Positions 23,903 through 32,304 of a stretch of 64,000 bases of DNA are shown one piece after another (the first letter of the stretch is position 1; the number at the start of each line of letters is the position of its first letter). The stretch lies in NCBI GenBank assembly GCA_034664125.1, contig JAXDIG010000048.1, positions 17,327 through 81,326 on the forward strand, in the 5' to 3' direction. A model generated the notes under the pieces. It ran no database searches. It was not told the origin of the DNA and saw nothing but the letters and a program-made list of their open reading frames with translations. Position numbers and translations under genes: made by a program. Source of the DNA: JACVRW01 sp034664125. Lineage in GTDB: Bacteria; Actinomycetota; Thermoleophilia; Solirubrobacterales; Thermoleophilaceae.

Positions 23903-25432
23903 ATGCCGCCGCTGCCCGTGCTCGTGTTCGTGGTCGGAACGGGCTCGCTGGGCGCCGAGATCGCGGCCGTGCGCCTGCTCGCTCCCTACTTCGGCGCCTC
24001 CACGATCGTGTGGGCCAACACGATCGGGGTCGTGCTCGTGGCGCTCTCGATCGGCTACTGGCTCGGCGGGCGGCTGGCCGACCGCCACCCGCACATGCGC
24101 GGACTCTGCCTGCTGGCGCTCTCCGCGGCCGGCCTGCTGGCGCTGGTCCCGTTCGCCGCCGACCCGCTGCTCAACGTGGCCGTGGACGCGCTCGACGAGA
24201 TCTCGGCCGGGGCGTTCGTGGGCTCGCTGCTCGCGGTGCTCGTGCTGGTGGCCGTTCCGGTGCTGCTGCTGGGCGCCGTCTCGCCCTGGGCGATCCGGCT
24301 CTCGGTGTCGTCGGTCGAGGAGGCCGGCACGGTGGCGGGCCGCCTGTACGCGGTGTCCACCGCCGGCTCGCTGGTCGGGACGCTGGCGTCGGCGCTGCTG
24401 CTGATCCCGCTGGTCGGCACGCGCCGCACGTTCCTGATCTTCGCCCTCGCGATCGCTGTGGTGGCCGTCTGGGGGCTGCGGCCGGTGCGCCGCTACGCGC
24501 TGGCGCCGGCGGCGATCGCCGCTCTGATCGCCCTGCCGGTCGGCACCCTCAAGGCGGAGGCGGGGTCGGGGCGCGTGATCTACGAGGACGAGACGGCCTA
24601 TCAGTACGCGCGCGTGGTCGAGCACCCCGACGGCAGCCGCGCGCTCGAGCTCAACGAGGGGCAGGCGCAGCACTCCCTGTGCCGCGCGGAATGCGACGCG
24701 GGAGCGGCGGGCGCGCGCGACCCGAACTCGGTGCTCACGGGGGACTACTGGGACGGCAGCCTCGTGCTCGGATTCGCCGCGTTCCGCAGGCAGCCGCACC
24801 GCGTGGCGATCCTCGGCAACGCCGCCGGCACCACGGCGCGCGCCTACGGGGAGTTCTTCCCGCGCACACGCGTGGACGGAGTGGAGATCGACCCGGAGCT
24901 GTCCGAGATCGGACGCCGCTACTTCGACATGCGCAACCCGCAGCTGCACCTCTACCACGAGGACGCGCGCCCCTTCATCCGCCGCATCGACGCGACCTAC
25001 GACGTGGTCACGGTCGACGCCTACCGCCAGCCCTACATCCCGTTCTACCTGACGACCAAGGAGTTCTTCGAGGAGGTGCGCGAGCGCCTCAGCCCCGACG
25101 GCGTGCTGGTCCTCAACGCGGGCCATCCTGAGGGCCAGGACGCCTTCGAGAAGGTGCTGAGCGCCACCATCGGCGAGGCCTTCCCGCACGTGATGCGCGA
25201 TCCCGTCCAGCCGACCAACACGCTGATCTTCGCCAGCCGCGCGCCGCTCTCGGCGGCCCGGCTGCGCCACAACCTGGTTCGGCTCCCGCCGGCATTGCGC
25301 GCCACCGCCGTGGCCTCGGCGCAGCGGATCGGGCCGCCGCTGCGCGGTGGCGACGTCTACACCGACGACAAGGCGCCGGTCGAGTGGCTGATCGACAAGT
25401 CGATCGTGGACTACGCGGCCGGGAAGGACTAG
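23903..25432 (+). CDS. Membrane-fused spermidine-synthase-like protein
   Basis: A 509-residue fusion. Residues 1-210 contain about seven hydrophobic segments (VLVFVVGTGSLGAEIAAVRL, ANTIGVVLVALSIGYWLGG, LLAVLVLVAVPVLLLGAV and others) typical of the MFS-like part of these fusions; residues about 220-509 are a Rossmann methyltransferase-like spermidine synthase domain with VAILGNAAGTTARAYG and VDGVEIDPELSEIGRRYF. The catalytic-site motif of true spermidine synthases (DSSDP type) is replaced by VDAYRQPYIPFYL, so aminopropyl transfer to putrescine is doubtful. A TACGCT box lies 9 nt before the ATG. Confidence 0.9.
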   Translation: MPPLPVLVFVVGTGSLGAEIAAVRLLAPYFGASTIVWANTIGVVLVALSIGYWLGGRLADRHPHMRGLCLLALSAAGLLALVPFAADPLLNVAVDALDEISAGAFVGSLLAVLVLVAVPVLLLGAVSPWAIRLSVSSVEEAGTVAGRLYAVSTAGSLVGTLASALLLIPLVGTRRTFLIFALAIAVVAVWGLRPVRRYALAPAAIAALIALPVGTLKAEAGSGRVIYEDETAYQYARVVEHPDGSRALELNEGQAQHSLCRAECDAGAAGARDPNSVLTGDYWDGSLVLGFAAFRRQPHRVAILGNAAGTTARAYGEFFPRTRVDGVEIDPELSEIGRRYFDMRNPQLHLYHEDARPFIRRIDATYDVVTVDAYRQPYIPFYLTTKEFFEEVRERLSPDGVLVLNAGHPEGQDAFEKVLSATIGEAFPHVMRDPVQPTNTLIFASRAPLSAARLRHNLVRLPPALRATAVASAQRIGPPLRGGDVYTDDKAPVEWLIDKSIVDYAAGKD

Positions 25433-25466
25433 GCCGGGTAGCCTCTTCGGCGAGAGGAGGAGTGAC

Positions 25467-27104
25467 ATGAGCCTGCGGAAGTACGAGCTCGGCAGCTACG
25501 AGGACATGTGCGCCGCGCACAGCTGGGAGGTGCCCGAGCGCTACAACATCGCCCGCGACGTGTGCGACAAGCACGACCGCGAGCGCCTCGCGATGGTCTG
25601 GGAGGACTGGCGCGGCGAGCAGCGGCGAGTCAGCTTCGGCGAGCTGCAGGACCTCTCCAACCGCTTCGCCAACGCACTGGAGGCGATCGGCGTCGAGCGT
25701 GGCGACCGGGTCGCCACGCTGCTGCCCTCGCTGCCGGAGACGGCCGCGGTCTTCCTGGGCACGTACAAGCGCGGGGCGATCCTGCTGTCGCTGTCGGTGC
25801 TGTACGGCGACGACGGCATCGAGCACCGGCTGCGCGACTCGCAGGCGAAGGCCGTGGTCACGGACTCGGCGAACCGCCACCGCATCCCGGAGGGGATGGT
25901 CGAGAAGGTGATCGTGATGGGCGGGCGCGGCGAGGCCGACGACGTCGACTTCGACGAGACGATGGCGCGCGCCTCCGATCGCTACGACGTGGCCGACACG
26001 GCGGCCGACGATCCCGCCCAGCTCTACTACTCGTCCGGCACGACCGGAAAGGCCAAGGGCATCCTCCACGCCCACCGCTACCTGCTCGCACACGAGGAGT
26101 TCGAGTTCTGCCACGACGTGCGCGACGGCGAGCTGTTCCACGGCTCGGGCGAGTGGGCCTGGGCGGCCGGCATCTGCCCGCTGCTGGGACCGTGGCGCTA
26201 CGGTGCCGTCGCTCTGGTCCAGGCGCGCAAGGGCGGCTACGACCCCGAGGAGCACCTGCGCTTCCTCTCCAAGCACGGCGTGCAGAACATGTTCACCACG
26301 CCGACGGCGCTGCGGGCGATGACCGGCGTGTCGGAAGCGGGGGCCAGCTATCCGATGCCGGAGCTGCGGGTGACCTGCTCGGCGGGCGAGCCGCTCAACC
26401 CCGAGGTGATCCGCTGGTTCCGCGACCAGTACGGGATCACTGTGCTCGACTACTACGGGCTCACGGAGAGCTATCCGCTGTGCGGCAACTTCCCCACGGT
26501 CGAGGTGCGCGAGGGCTCCATGGGGCGGCCGGTGCCGGGGTGGGACGTGGCGATCCTCGACGAGGACGAGCATCCGCTCGGCGTGGGGGAGCGCGGCGAG
26601 ATCTGCCTGCGGGCCCGCTCGAACCCGCACTACCCGCTGGGCTACTGGAACCGCCCCGACGAGGACACCAACGAGGTGTTCGGCGGCGACTGGTTCCACA
26701 CCAAGGACGCCGCCGAGATGGACGAGGACGGCTACGTCTGGTACGCCGGCCGCGCCGACGACGTGATCATCTCCGCCGGTTACAGGATCGGGCCGTTCGA
26801 GGTGGAGTCGGCGTGCGTGGAGCACCCGGCCGTCAAGGAGGCGGCCGCCGTGGCGTCACCCGACGCGCGCCGCGGGGACCTCGTCAAGGCTTTCATCGTG
26901 CTGGCGAGTGGGCACACGGCCTCCGACGAGCTGGCCACCGAGATCAAGCAGCACGTGCGCGAGCGCCACTCGGCCTACGCCTACCCGCGCGAGATCGAGT
27001 TCGTGGAGGATCTGCCCAAGACGCTGACGGGCAAGATCCGCCGGGTGGAGCTGCGCGAGCAGGAGCGGGAGCGCAAGGCCGCCGCCGATCGCCCGAGCGC
27101 CTAG
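25467..27104 (+). CDS. AMP-forming acyl-CoA synthetase (medium-chain/acetate type)
   Basis: A 545-residue ANL-superfamily ligase closest to medium-chain acyl-CoA synthetases. Motifs in order: LYYSSGTTGKAKGI (P-loop), WAWAAGICPLLGPW, VTCSAGEPLNPEVIRWF, LDYYGLTESYPL, GDWFHTKDAAEMDEDGYVWY (hinge Asp), GRADDVIISAGYRIGP and the C-terminal LPKTLTGKIRRVELR with the catalytic Lys. An AGGAGG ribosome-binding site 8 nt before the ATG sets the start; TAGCCT at 25439-25444 is a likely -10 box. Exact acid substrate unknown. Confidence 0.93.
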   Translation: MSLRKYELGSYEDMCAAHSWEVPERYNIARDVCDKHDRERLAMVWEDWRGEQRRVSFGELQDLSNRFANALEAIGVERGDRVATLLPSLPETAAVFLGTYKRGAILLSLSVLYGDDGIEHRLRDSQAKAVVTDSANRHRIPEGMVEKVIVMGGRGEADDVDFDETMARASDRYDVADTAADDPAQLYYSSGTTGKAKGILHAHRYLLAHEEFEFCHDVRDGELFHGSGEWAWAAGICPLLGPWRYGAVALVQARKGGYDPEEHLRFLSKHGVQNMFTTPTALRAMTGVSEAGASYPMPELRVTCSAGEPLNPEVIRWFRDQYGITVLDYYGLTESYPLCGNFPTVEVREGSMGRPVPGWDVAILDEDEHPLGVGERGEICLRARSNPHYPLGYWNRPDEDTNEVFGGDWFHTKDAAEMDEDGYVWYAGRADDVIISAGYRIGPFEVESACVEHPAVKEAAAVASPDARRGDLVKAFIVLASGHTASDELATEIKQHVRERHSAYAYPREIEFVEDLPKTLTGKIRRVELREQERERKAAADRPSA

Positions 27105-27126
27105 GGCTCGCCGGGGCCCCAGCGAA

Positions 27127-27149
27127 GGGCCCCGCGCATGGCGGGGCCC
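27127..27149. terminator. Terminator-like hairpin between convergent genes
   Basis: GGGCCCCGC (27127-27135) pairs perfectly with GCGGGGCCC (27141-27149) around GCATG, between the acyl-CoA synthetase and the VOC gene. TTCGGG follows on the plus strand, so there is no real T-tract. Confidence 0.6.
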
Positions 27150-27163
27150 TTCGGGCGCCGCTA

Positions 27164-27529
27164 CTAGGACTGGATGACGCCGATCGTGTGGCCCTCGGGG
27201 TCGTTGAAGAGCCCGATCACCAGGCCCTCCATGACCTCGTCGGGGCCCATCATGCGCGTCCCGCCGAGGCTCTCGGCCTGGGCGAGCGAGGCCTCCACGT
27301 TCGGCACCTCGACATAGAAGGTGACGTGCCCGGAGTAGCCCTCCGGCGCCCCTGCGATGCCGCCTCCGATGCCAACGCCGTCGGCGGTGGTGTTGCCGTC
27401 ACGCTGGACGATCCCGTACTTCATCTCGTTGCTGGCGTCGATGTCCCAGCCGAACATCTCGGAGTAGTAGCTCTGCAGCTTCTCTGGGTCGGTCCCGACG
27501 ATCTCGAAGTGGACTACCGGCTGTCCCAT
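27164..27529 (-). CDS. VOC (glyoxalase/bleomycin-resistance) family protein
   Basis: A 121-residue single vicinal-oxygen-chelate unit: VVHFEIVGTDPEKLQSYYSE at the start with metal-ligand His7, HVTFYVEVPNVEASL and the closing LFNDPEGHTIGVIQ. Two beta-alpha-beta-beta-beta modules are apparent. The family covers glyoxalases, dioxygenases and drug-binding proteins, and nothing here fixes which. AGGAGCAG lies 4-8 nt before the ATG. It is the last gene of a VOC - efflux pump - VOC run on the minus strand. Confidence 0.88.
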   Translation of the reverse strand: MGQPVVHFEIVGTDPEKLQSYYSEMFGWDIDASNEMKYGIVQRDGNTTADGVGIGGGIAGAPEGYSGHVTFYVEVPNVEASLAQAESLGGTRMMGPDEVMEGLVIGLFNDPEGHTIGVIQS

Positions 27530-27573
27530 TCCTGCTCCTTTTCCGTGCCGGCGAACCGGCGCTGGTCGACTTC

Positions 27574-29019
27574 TTACGCGGCTTCGGAGTACGACGCGCC
27601 CTCGACGTCACCGGGCGCCTGCTCAGCGGGCTGACCCACCGGTTCGATGACCGCGACCGCGATCACGATCGCCGCCACCACCAGCGCCGCGCCGATCCAG
27701 AACGCCGCGTGGTATCCGCTCGTCAGCGCGGACGCGAGCGGTTCGCCCCGGTCGATGAGCCCGCTGGTGCGCGTCGTGGAGACGGTCGCGAGCACAGCCA
27801 GCCCGAGCGCGCCGCCGACCTGCGCCGTGGTGTTGATCAGGCCGGAAGCCAGCCCCGCGTCCTCCTGGGTGGCGCCGGACATCGCCAGCGTCATCAGCGC
27901 CGGGAAGCAGACGGCCACGCCGGTGCCGATCAGCAGGATGACGGGCAGGACGTGCACCAGGTAGCCGCCGTCCGGCCCCGCGAGCGTGAACAGGGCGAGC
28001 CCGGCGGCGATCAGCGAGAGGCCGGGGATCAGGGCGTTCCTGGCGCCGAAGCGCATGATCAGCGGCTCGGAGTAGCGCAGCGTCAGCACGCCCATGACGA
28101 TCGTGGTCGGTAGGAACGCAAGGCCCGTCTCGAGGGCGTCGTAGCCCAGCACCCGCTGCAGGTAGAGCGCCCCGAGGAAGAACATCCCGAACATCCCCGC
28201 GACCGTGAGCGCCTGGATCACGTTGGCCCCCGACACGTTGCGCGAGCGGAAGATCCTCAGCGGGACGAGCGGGTTGCGCGCGGTCGCCTCGCGCACGACG
28301 AAGGCCACCAGGAGCACGACGGACGCCGCCGCCAGCCCGAGCGCCTCGCCGGAGCCCCAGCCGTTCTCGGCGGCCGGCTTGACGATCGTGTAGACGCCGA
28401 GCATCAGCGCGCTGGTGATCAGGACGGCGCCCGGGATATCGCTCCCCTTGTCCAGGCCAATCCCCTCGTCCCGCTCGATCAGCCGCACTGACAGCACGGC
28501 GGTGGCGATGCCGATCGGGATGTTGATGAAGAAGATCCAGTGCCAGTTGATCGCCTGAGTGAGCACGCCGCCGGCCAGCAGCCCGATAGAGCCACCGGCG
28601 GAGGCGACGAAGGCGTACACGCCGATCGCCCGCGCCTGCTCGCCGCGCTCCGGGAACATCGTCACGATCATCCCGAGGACCACCGCGGAGGTCATCGCGC
28701 CGCCGATCCCCTGCACGAACCGCCCAATCACGAGCATCTCCTGGCCCTGCGCGAGGCCGCAGAACAGCGAGGCCGCCGTGAAAAGGACGAGGCCGGCCAG
28801 GAAGACGGTCCGGCGCCCGATCAGGTCGCCGAAGCGCCCGGCGAGCAGCAGCAGGCCGCCGAAGGCGATCAGGTACGCGTTCACGACCCAGGCAAGACTG
28901 GATTGGGAGAAGCCGAGGTCGTCCTGAATCGTGGGAAGCGCGACGTTCACGACGGTCACGTCGAGGACGATCATCAGTACCCCGGTGCAGAGGACGTAGA
29001 GGGCTATCCAGCGGTTCAT
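27574..29019 (-). CDS. MFS drug efflux transporter, DHA2 (14-TM) family
   Basis: A 481-residue proton-driven exporter of the EmrB/QacA type. Diagnostic motifs: VLDVTVVNVALPTIQDDLG in helix 1 (the D1 motif LDxTxVNVALP), GRFGDLIGRRTVFLAG (motif A), GRFVQGIGGAM, and a motif C-like SAGGSIGLLAGGVL in helix 5. About 14 hydrophobic helices can be counted. Its ATG overlaps the stop of the upstream VOC gene by 4 bp, and a second VOC gene follows 44 nt downstream, which suggests a resistance or toxic-aldehyde module. Confidence 0.94.
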   Translation of the reverse strand: MNRWIALYVLCTGVLMIVLDVTVVNVALPTIQDDLGFSQSSLAWVVNAYLIAFGGLLLLAGRFGDLIGRRTVFLAGLVLFTAASLFCGLAQGQEMLVIGRFVQGIGGAMTSAVVLGMIVTMFPERGEQARAIGVYAFVASAGGSIGLLAGGVLTQAINWHWIFFINIPIGIATAVLSVRLIERDEGIGLDKGSDIPGAVLITSALMLGVYTIVKPAAENGWGSGEALGLAAASVVLLVAFVVREATARNPLVPLRIFRSRNVSGANVIQALTVAGMFGMFFLGALYLQRVLGYDALETGLAFLPTTIVMGVLTLRYSEPLIMRFGARNALIPGLSLIAAGLALFTLAGPDGGYLVHVLPVILLIGTGVAVCFPALMTLAMSGATQEDAGLASGLINTTAQVGGALGLAVLATVSTTRTSGLIDRGEPLASALTSGYHAAFWIGAALVVAAIVIAVAVIEPVGQPAEQAPGDVEGASYSEAA

Positions 29020-29408
29020 GAGCGCGGTTCCTGGGCGATCGAGAGCACGTTGCCGTCAGGGTCCTTGAAGTAGGCGACCTTGGCGTCGCCCTCAAACGTA
29101 GCGATGCCCTTGGCGTCGGTCGCGATCCCGGCTTCGTCGTACTGCTCGAACGTCACGCCTGCCGCGGCCAGCTCGTCGACCACTCGCTCGATGTCGTCAA
29201 CGCCCCAGCCGGCCAGCGTCGCGGTGGAGTTGCCCGCGTGCGACGAGACGTAGACGTGGATCACCGTTCCATCGGCGCACGGATAGCCCCGGTTGTCCTC
29301 GGAGTCGCTGTCGGTGACGAGGCCGAGCTTGCCCTCGTAGAACGCCTTCGCCCGCTCCATGTCGGAGACGGCGACGGCCGCGCCCACCTTGTAGTTGCTC
29401 AAGCTCAT
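29016..29408 (-). CDS. VOC family protein
   Basis: A 130-residue VOC-fold protein. MERAKAFYEGKLGL in the first module and FKDPDGNVLSIAQ at the end are typical. The first metal ligand position (AVAVSDMERA) lacks the usual His, so metal-dependent catalysis is doubtful; binding or sequestration is possible. AAAGGA precedes the ATG by 5-6 nt. First gene of the VOC-MFS-VOC operon, coupled to the transporter by an ATGA overlap. Confidence 0.88.
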   Translation of the reverse strand: MSLSNYKVGAAVAVSDMERAKAFYEGKLGLVTDSDSEDNRGYPCADGTVIHVYVSSHAGNSTATLAGWGVDDIERVVDELAAAGVTFEQYDEAGIATDAKGIATFEGDAKVAYFKDPDGNVLSIAQEPRS

Positions 29409-29507
29409 CGGGTCCTTTCGGTTCTCATGCTTCTCGTAAGACCCGGAGAAGCGGCAAAGCTCATCGCAGGCGCAGCGAAGTGCGCCCGCAGACGGCGCCG
29501 GCGCGGC

Positions 29508-29912
29508 TCAGCCGCGGCGTTCGCGCATGCGCTTGCCGTGGTCGCGCGGGGGCGAGTCCTCGGGGGAGTCCAGGTGCGCCGGGTCCGGCGCGCTGGTGTC
29601 GAGCGGCTCGACCTTCCACCCGAGTGGCTCGAGCGCGGCCCGCACTGTGCTGTCCACCTGGCCTTCGCCGCCGGTCTGGAACAGCTCCAGCGGCGGCCGG
29701 CCGTGGCCCTTGCGCAGGGCGTTGACGAACTCCTCGGCGCGCCTCCAGCTGAGCGCCACGGCCTCGCCGTCCTTCTCCCACCGATTGCCGGCCAGCGCTC
29801 GGTAGAGCTCGCGTGCGAACTTCTCGTCGCGCAGGCGGTCCTCGAGGAGCTGCAGGTCGCTTTGCAGCAACTGCAGGCCGACCTCCGGGATGCCCACCGG
29901 TTCTGTGCCCAT
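29508..29912 (-). CDS. Hypothetical protein, 134 residues
   Basis: A soluble protein I do not recognise. The N-terminal 70 residues are helical (VGLQLLQSDLQLLEDRLRDE, KFARELYRALAGNRWEKDG, LSWRRAEEFVNALRKGHG), while the C-terminal 45 residues are Pro/Asp rich and probably disordered (DTSAPDPAHLDSPEDSPPRD). No catalytic motif. It stands alone between a VOC gene and a GNAT gene, and codon use is like its neighbours, which supports it being real. Confidence 0.65.
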   Translation of the reverse strand: MGTEPVGIPEVGLQLLQSDLQLLEDRLRDEKFARELYRALAGNRWEKDGEAVALSWRRAEEFVNALRKGHGRPPLELFQTGGEGQVDSTVRAALEPLGWKVEPLDTSAPDPAHLDSPEDSPPRDHGKRMRERRG

Positions 29913-29956
29913 GTAGCTGGCCGTACCCGGTCAGCTACAGGCCAAGCACCGCTCGG

Positions 29957-30445
29957 TCAGAGGCGGCGGTGCATGATGTGCAGCCCCACGTAGCCCTTGG
30001 TGGGGTGGTTGTACGCCTCCGGCACGGTGCCCAGCACCTCGAAGCCGAGCGAGCGCCACAGCGAGACGGCAGAGGCGTTGCTCTCCACGACCGCGTTGAA
30101 CTGCATGGCGCGGTAGCCATCGGCGCGGGCCGCCTCCAGGACGTGCTCGCCCAGGACGCGCCCTACGCCGCGCCCGGAGTGGTCGGGGTCGACCATGAAC
30201 CCCGCGCTGGCGACATGGGCAGCGGGCCCGCCGTGGTTTGGGTGCGTCTCGGCGGTGCCGAGCACGGTCCCGTCGGCGTCGACGGCGACGATCGTGCGCC
30301 CCGGCGGCTCGTGGAGCCACCGGGCGCGCGCCTGTTCCTCGCTCGTGTCACGGTCCCACGAGAAGGTTTCGCCGGCGGCGACGATGCGGCGCATGAAGCG
30401 CCAGATCGCGGGCCAGTCGTCCGGGGTGGCGTCCCTGATCAGCAC
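29957..30445 (-). CDS. GNAT family N-acetyltransferase
   Basis: A 162-residue acetyl-CoA-dependent transferase. The acetyl-CoA loop GRGVGRVLGEHVLEAARADG (R-x2-G-x-G/A) is intact, preceded by SAGFMVDPDHSG and followed by NAVVESNASAVSLWRSLGFE (the usual N-x3-A-x3-Y/W segment) and a final strand. These closely resemble proteins annotated as phosphinothricin or general small-molecule acetyltransferases; substrate not known. GTG start at 30445. Confidence 0.9.
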   Translation of the reverse strand: MLIRDATPDDWPAIWRFMRRIVAAGETFSWDRDTSEEQARARWLHEPPGRTIVAVDADGTVLGTAETHPNHGGPAAHVASAGFMVDPDHSGRGVGRVLGEHVLEAARADGYRAMQFNAVVESNASAVSLWRSLGFEVLGTVPEAYNHPTKGYVGLHIMHRRL

Positions 30446-30471
30446 GTCGTGCGGACCGCAGGGATGTCGGA

Positions 30472-31122
30472 CTAGGGCGTCATCATCGTGAACGAGTCGT
30501 CGACGAACGACCCCGGGGCTGGCAGCGGGTCGAGCACGTAGACGGTGAAGACGCCTGGTGCCGTGTTCGTCACCGAGGTCATGTCAGCCTTGACCCCCGC
30601 AACGATCGCCGTCGCCACCGCCTGAGTCGCCGGCGACCCGTTGAAGCGAACCTCGTACCGGCCCATGCTGAGGCGCCGCGCTTCGATGGACTGGCCGCTG
30701 CAGTTGTAGCCCGCGACCGGTGTGAACGTGCCCGAGAACCCGGCGCTCGCCGTGATGCTCACCACGCCCTTGATCTGCCCGGTGCTCTGGTCGCACTCGC
30801 GGCGGACGAAGCTCGTCGTGGAAAGGCCGGCCAGCTTGAGCGAGTCGGCCGCCGTGCCGCCGATCGGAAGAAAGGCGCCGGCGGCCTTCCCGGCCAGCAG
30901 GTTCGCGCTGCGCGCGCTCGGGACGGTGGCGAGCGTCGACTCGCGGACCTGCCTGCCCGTGACCGTGTTCCGCTTGAGCTTCTTGCCGGCGATGGTGCCG
31001 TTCTTGATGTTCTTCCCGTTGAGCGTCACAGCCGCGTAGCCGCTCCCCCCGAGGGCGACGAACAAGGCCAGCAGGGCCACCGCCATTGCGGGAGAGGGAC
31101 GGTTACTGAGCAGGCGACGCAT
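30472..31122 (-). CDS. Exported protein of a lineage-typical family, unknown function
   Basis: A 216-residue exported protein. It begins MRRLLSNRPSPAMAVALLAL then FVALGGSGYAA, an export segment seen in many Solirubrobacterales proteins, followed by beta-helical-looking hexapeptide-like repeats: LNGKNIKNGTIAGKKLKR, NTVTGRQVREST and ANLLAGKAAG. The remaining part has two Cys (RRECDQ, YNCSGQ) and beta strands. Start chosen at 31122 because GGAGGT lies 8 nt upstream. The repeats resemble pentapeptide-like spacers rather than an enzyme; role unknown. Confidence 0.82.
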   Translation of the reverse strand: MRRLLSNRPSPAMAVALLALFVALGGSGYAAVTLNGKNIKNGTIAGKKLKRNTVTGRQVRESTLATVPSARSANLLAGKAAGAFLPIGGTAADSLKLAGLSTTSFVRRECDQSTGQIKGVVSITASAGFSGTFTPVAGYNCSGQSIEARRLSMGRYEVRFNGSPATQAVATAIVAGVKADMTSVTNTAPGVFTVYVLDPLPAPGSFVDDSFTMMTP

Positions 31123-31191
31123 AACGCAAGACCTCCGGTCGATTGTCCGCATCCTCCCGCCGGAGCCGGGCACGAGTCAAACGGCTGCCGG

Positions 31192-31611
31192 CTACAGCAC
31201 CGGCACCAGCGGGATGTCCCAGAGGAGCGCCGCTGCCACGAACGCCCCGAGGACGACGGCGCCCGCGATCCCGGCCGCCGCGCGCTGGGCGGCGGTGGCG
31301 CGCTCGGCGCGCGCTGCCGCTCGCTCGCCCCAGATGATCGCGCGTTCCAGCAGCCGCTCCGCCCGCTCGAACTCGAGCGCCAGCAGTCCGAGCCCCACGA
31401 GGATCGTGGCGATGCCGGGCCCGGGAACCCCCGGGCCGGACATCACGATCCCCGCCAGCACGAGCAGGAAGCCCAGCACGACCACGCCGACCCGGTGCAC
31501 GATGTGGCGCTGCTTGTGGCGCACCTTGCGCTCGCGCAGCTTGCGGATCAGGTCGGGGATGTCATCCGGATCCGGGCCCGGCCGCGAGCCGAGGTACTCG
31601 CGATCGCTCAC
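31192..31611 (-). CDS. PGPGW-type transmembrane protein (TIGR02611-like)
   Basis: A 139-residue membrane protein. A charged start (REYLGSRPGPDPDDIPDL, RKLRERKVRHKQRHIVH) precedes two adjacent hydrophobic segments with the family motif: VGVVVLGFLLVLAGIVMSG, PGVPGPGIATILVGLGLLAL, then a basic helix and a C-terminal hydrophobic segment GIAGAVVLGAFVAAALLW. The GTG at 31611 overlaps the bioD stop as GTGA, so it is coupled to the biotin operon although no biotin role is known for this family. Confidence 0.8.
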   Translation of the reverse strand: MSDREYLGSRPGPDPDDIPDLIRKLRERKVRHKQRHIVHRVGVVVLGFLLVLAGIVMSGPGVPGPGIATILVGLGLLALEFERAERLLERAIIWGERAAARAERATAAQRAAAGIAGAVVLGAFVAAALLWDIPLVPVL

Positions 31612-32291
31612 GCTGACCAAACTAGCCACTCGTCCAGGGGGAGGTCGGATCCGGCCTCGCCAAGCGAGTCCGGATCGGTCGGTCGCAGGCCGCTGACCGG
31701 CACGTCGCCGAGGCGCTCGACCGTCTCGCGGTTGGAGATCTCGATCGGCTCCGGTGTGGCGGGCCAGGGCGTCATCACCACCCCCGCCACCGCGAGGCCG
31801 GCGGTCCGGGCGCCCTCGATCGTGAGCAGCGTGTGGTTGATCGTGCCGAGGCCGGTGCGGGCGGCGATCAGCACCGGCAGGCCGAGGTCGAGCGCCAGGT
31901 CGCGCACCAGGTACCCCGGCGTGATCGGCACGAGCAGGCCCCCGACGCCCTCCGCGATCAGCAGCCGGCCCTGGCCGGCGGCCGAGCGCGCCGCCTCGAC
32001 CAGCCGCGCCGGCTCGATCGTCTCGCCGGCCAGCTCCGCGGCGTAGTGGGGCGAGAGCGGCGGGTCGAAGCGGTAGGGGGCGACCTGCTCCGGCGCCTGC
32101 CACCCGCCGGCGGCCCGGGCCAGCAGCTCGTGGTCGCGCGGCCAGTCGGCGGGCGGCTCGTCCAGGCCGGTGACCACGGGCTTGAAGGCGGCCACCGGCT
32201 CGCCGCGGGCGACCAGCGCGGCGCACACGGCGGCGGCCAGAACCGACTTGCCGACCCCGGTGTCCGTGCCGGCTACGAACAGCCCGCGCAT
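31608..32291 (-). CDS. bioD: Dethiobiotin synthetase
   Basis: A 227-residue ATP-dependent carboxylase that closes the ureido ring of dethiobiotin from DAPA and CO2. The P-loop GTDTGVGKS lies at residues 8-16, followed by AFKPVVTG, and LIAEGVGGLLVPITPGYLVR supplies the second family motif; IAARTGLGTINHTLLTIE is the third. Length is standard. The gene is 13 nt downstream of bioF on the same strand and overlaps the PGPGW gene by 4 bp. Confidence 0.95.
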   Translation of the reverse strand: MRGLFVAGTDTGVGKSVLAAAVCAALVARGEPVAAFKPVVTGLDEPPADWPRDHELLARAAGGWQAPEQVAPYRFDPPLSPHYAAELAGETIEPARLVEAARSAAGQGRLLIAEGVGGLLVPITPGYLVRDLALDLGLPVLIAARTGLGTINHTLLTIEGARTAGLAVAGVVMTPWPATPEPIEISNRETVERLGDVPVSGLRPTDPDSLGEAGSDLPLDEWLVWSA

Positions 32292-32304
32292 CGGGGCGTG
32301 GGTA

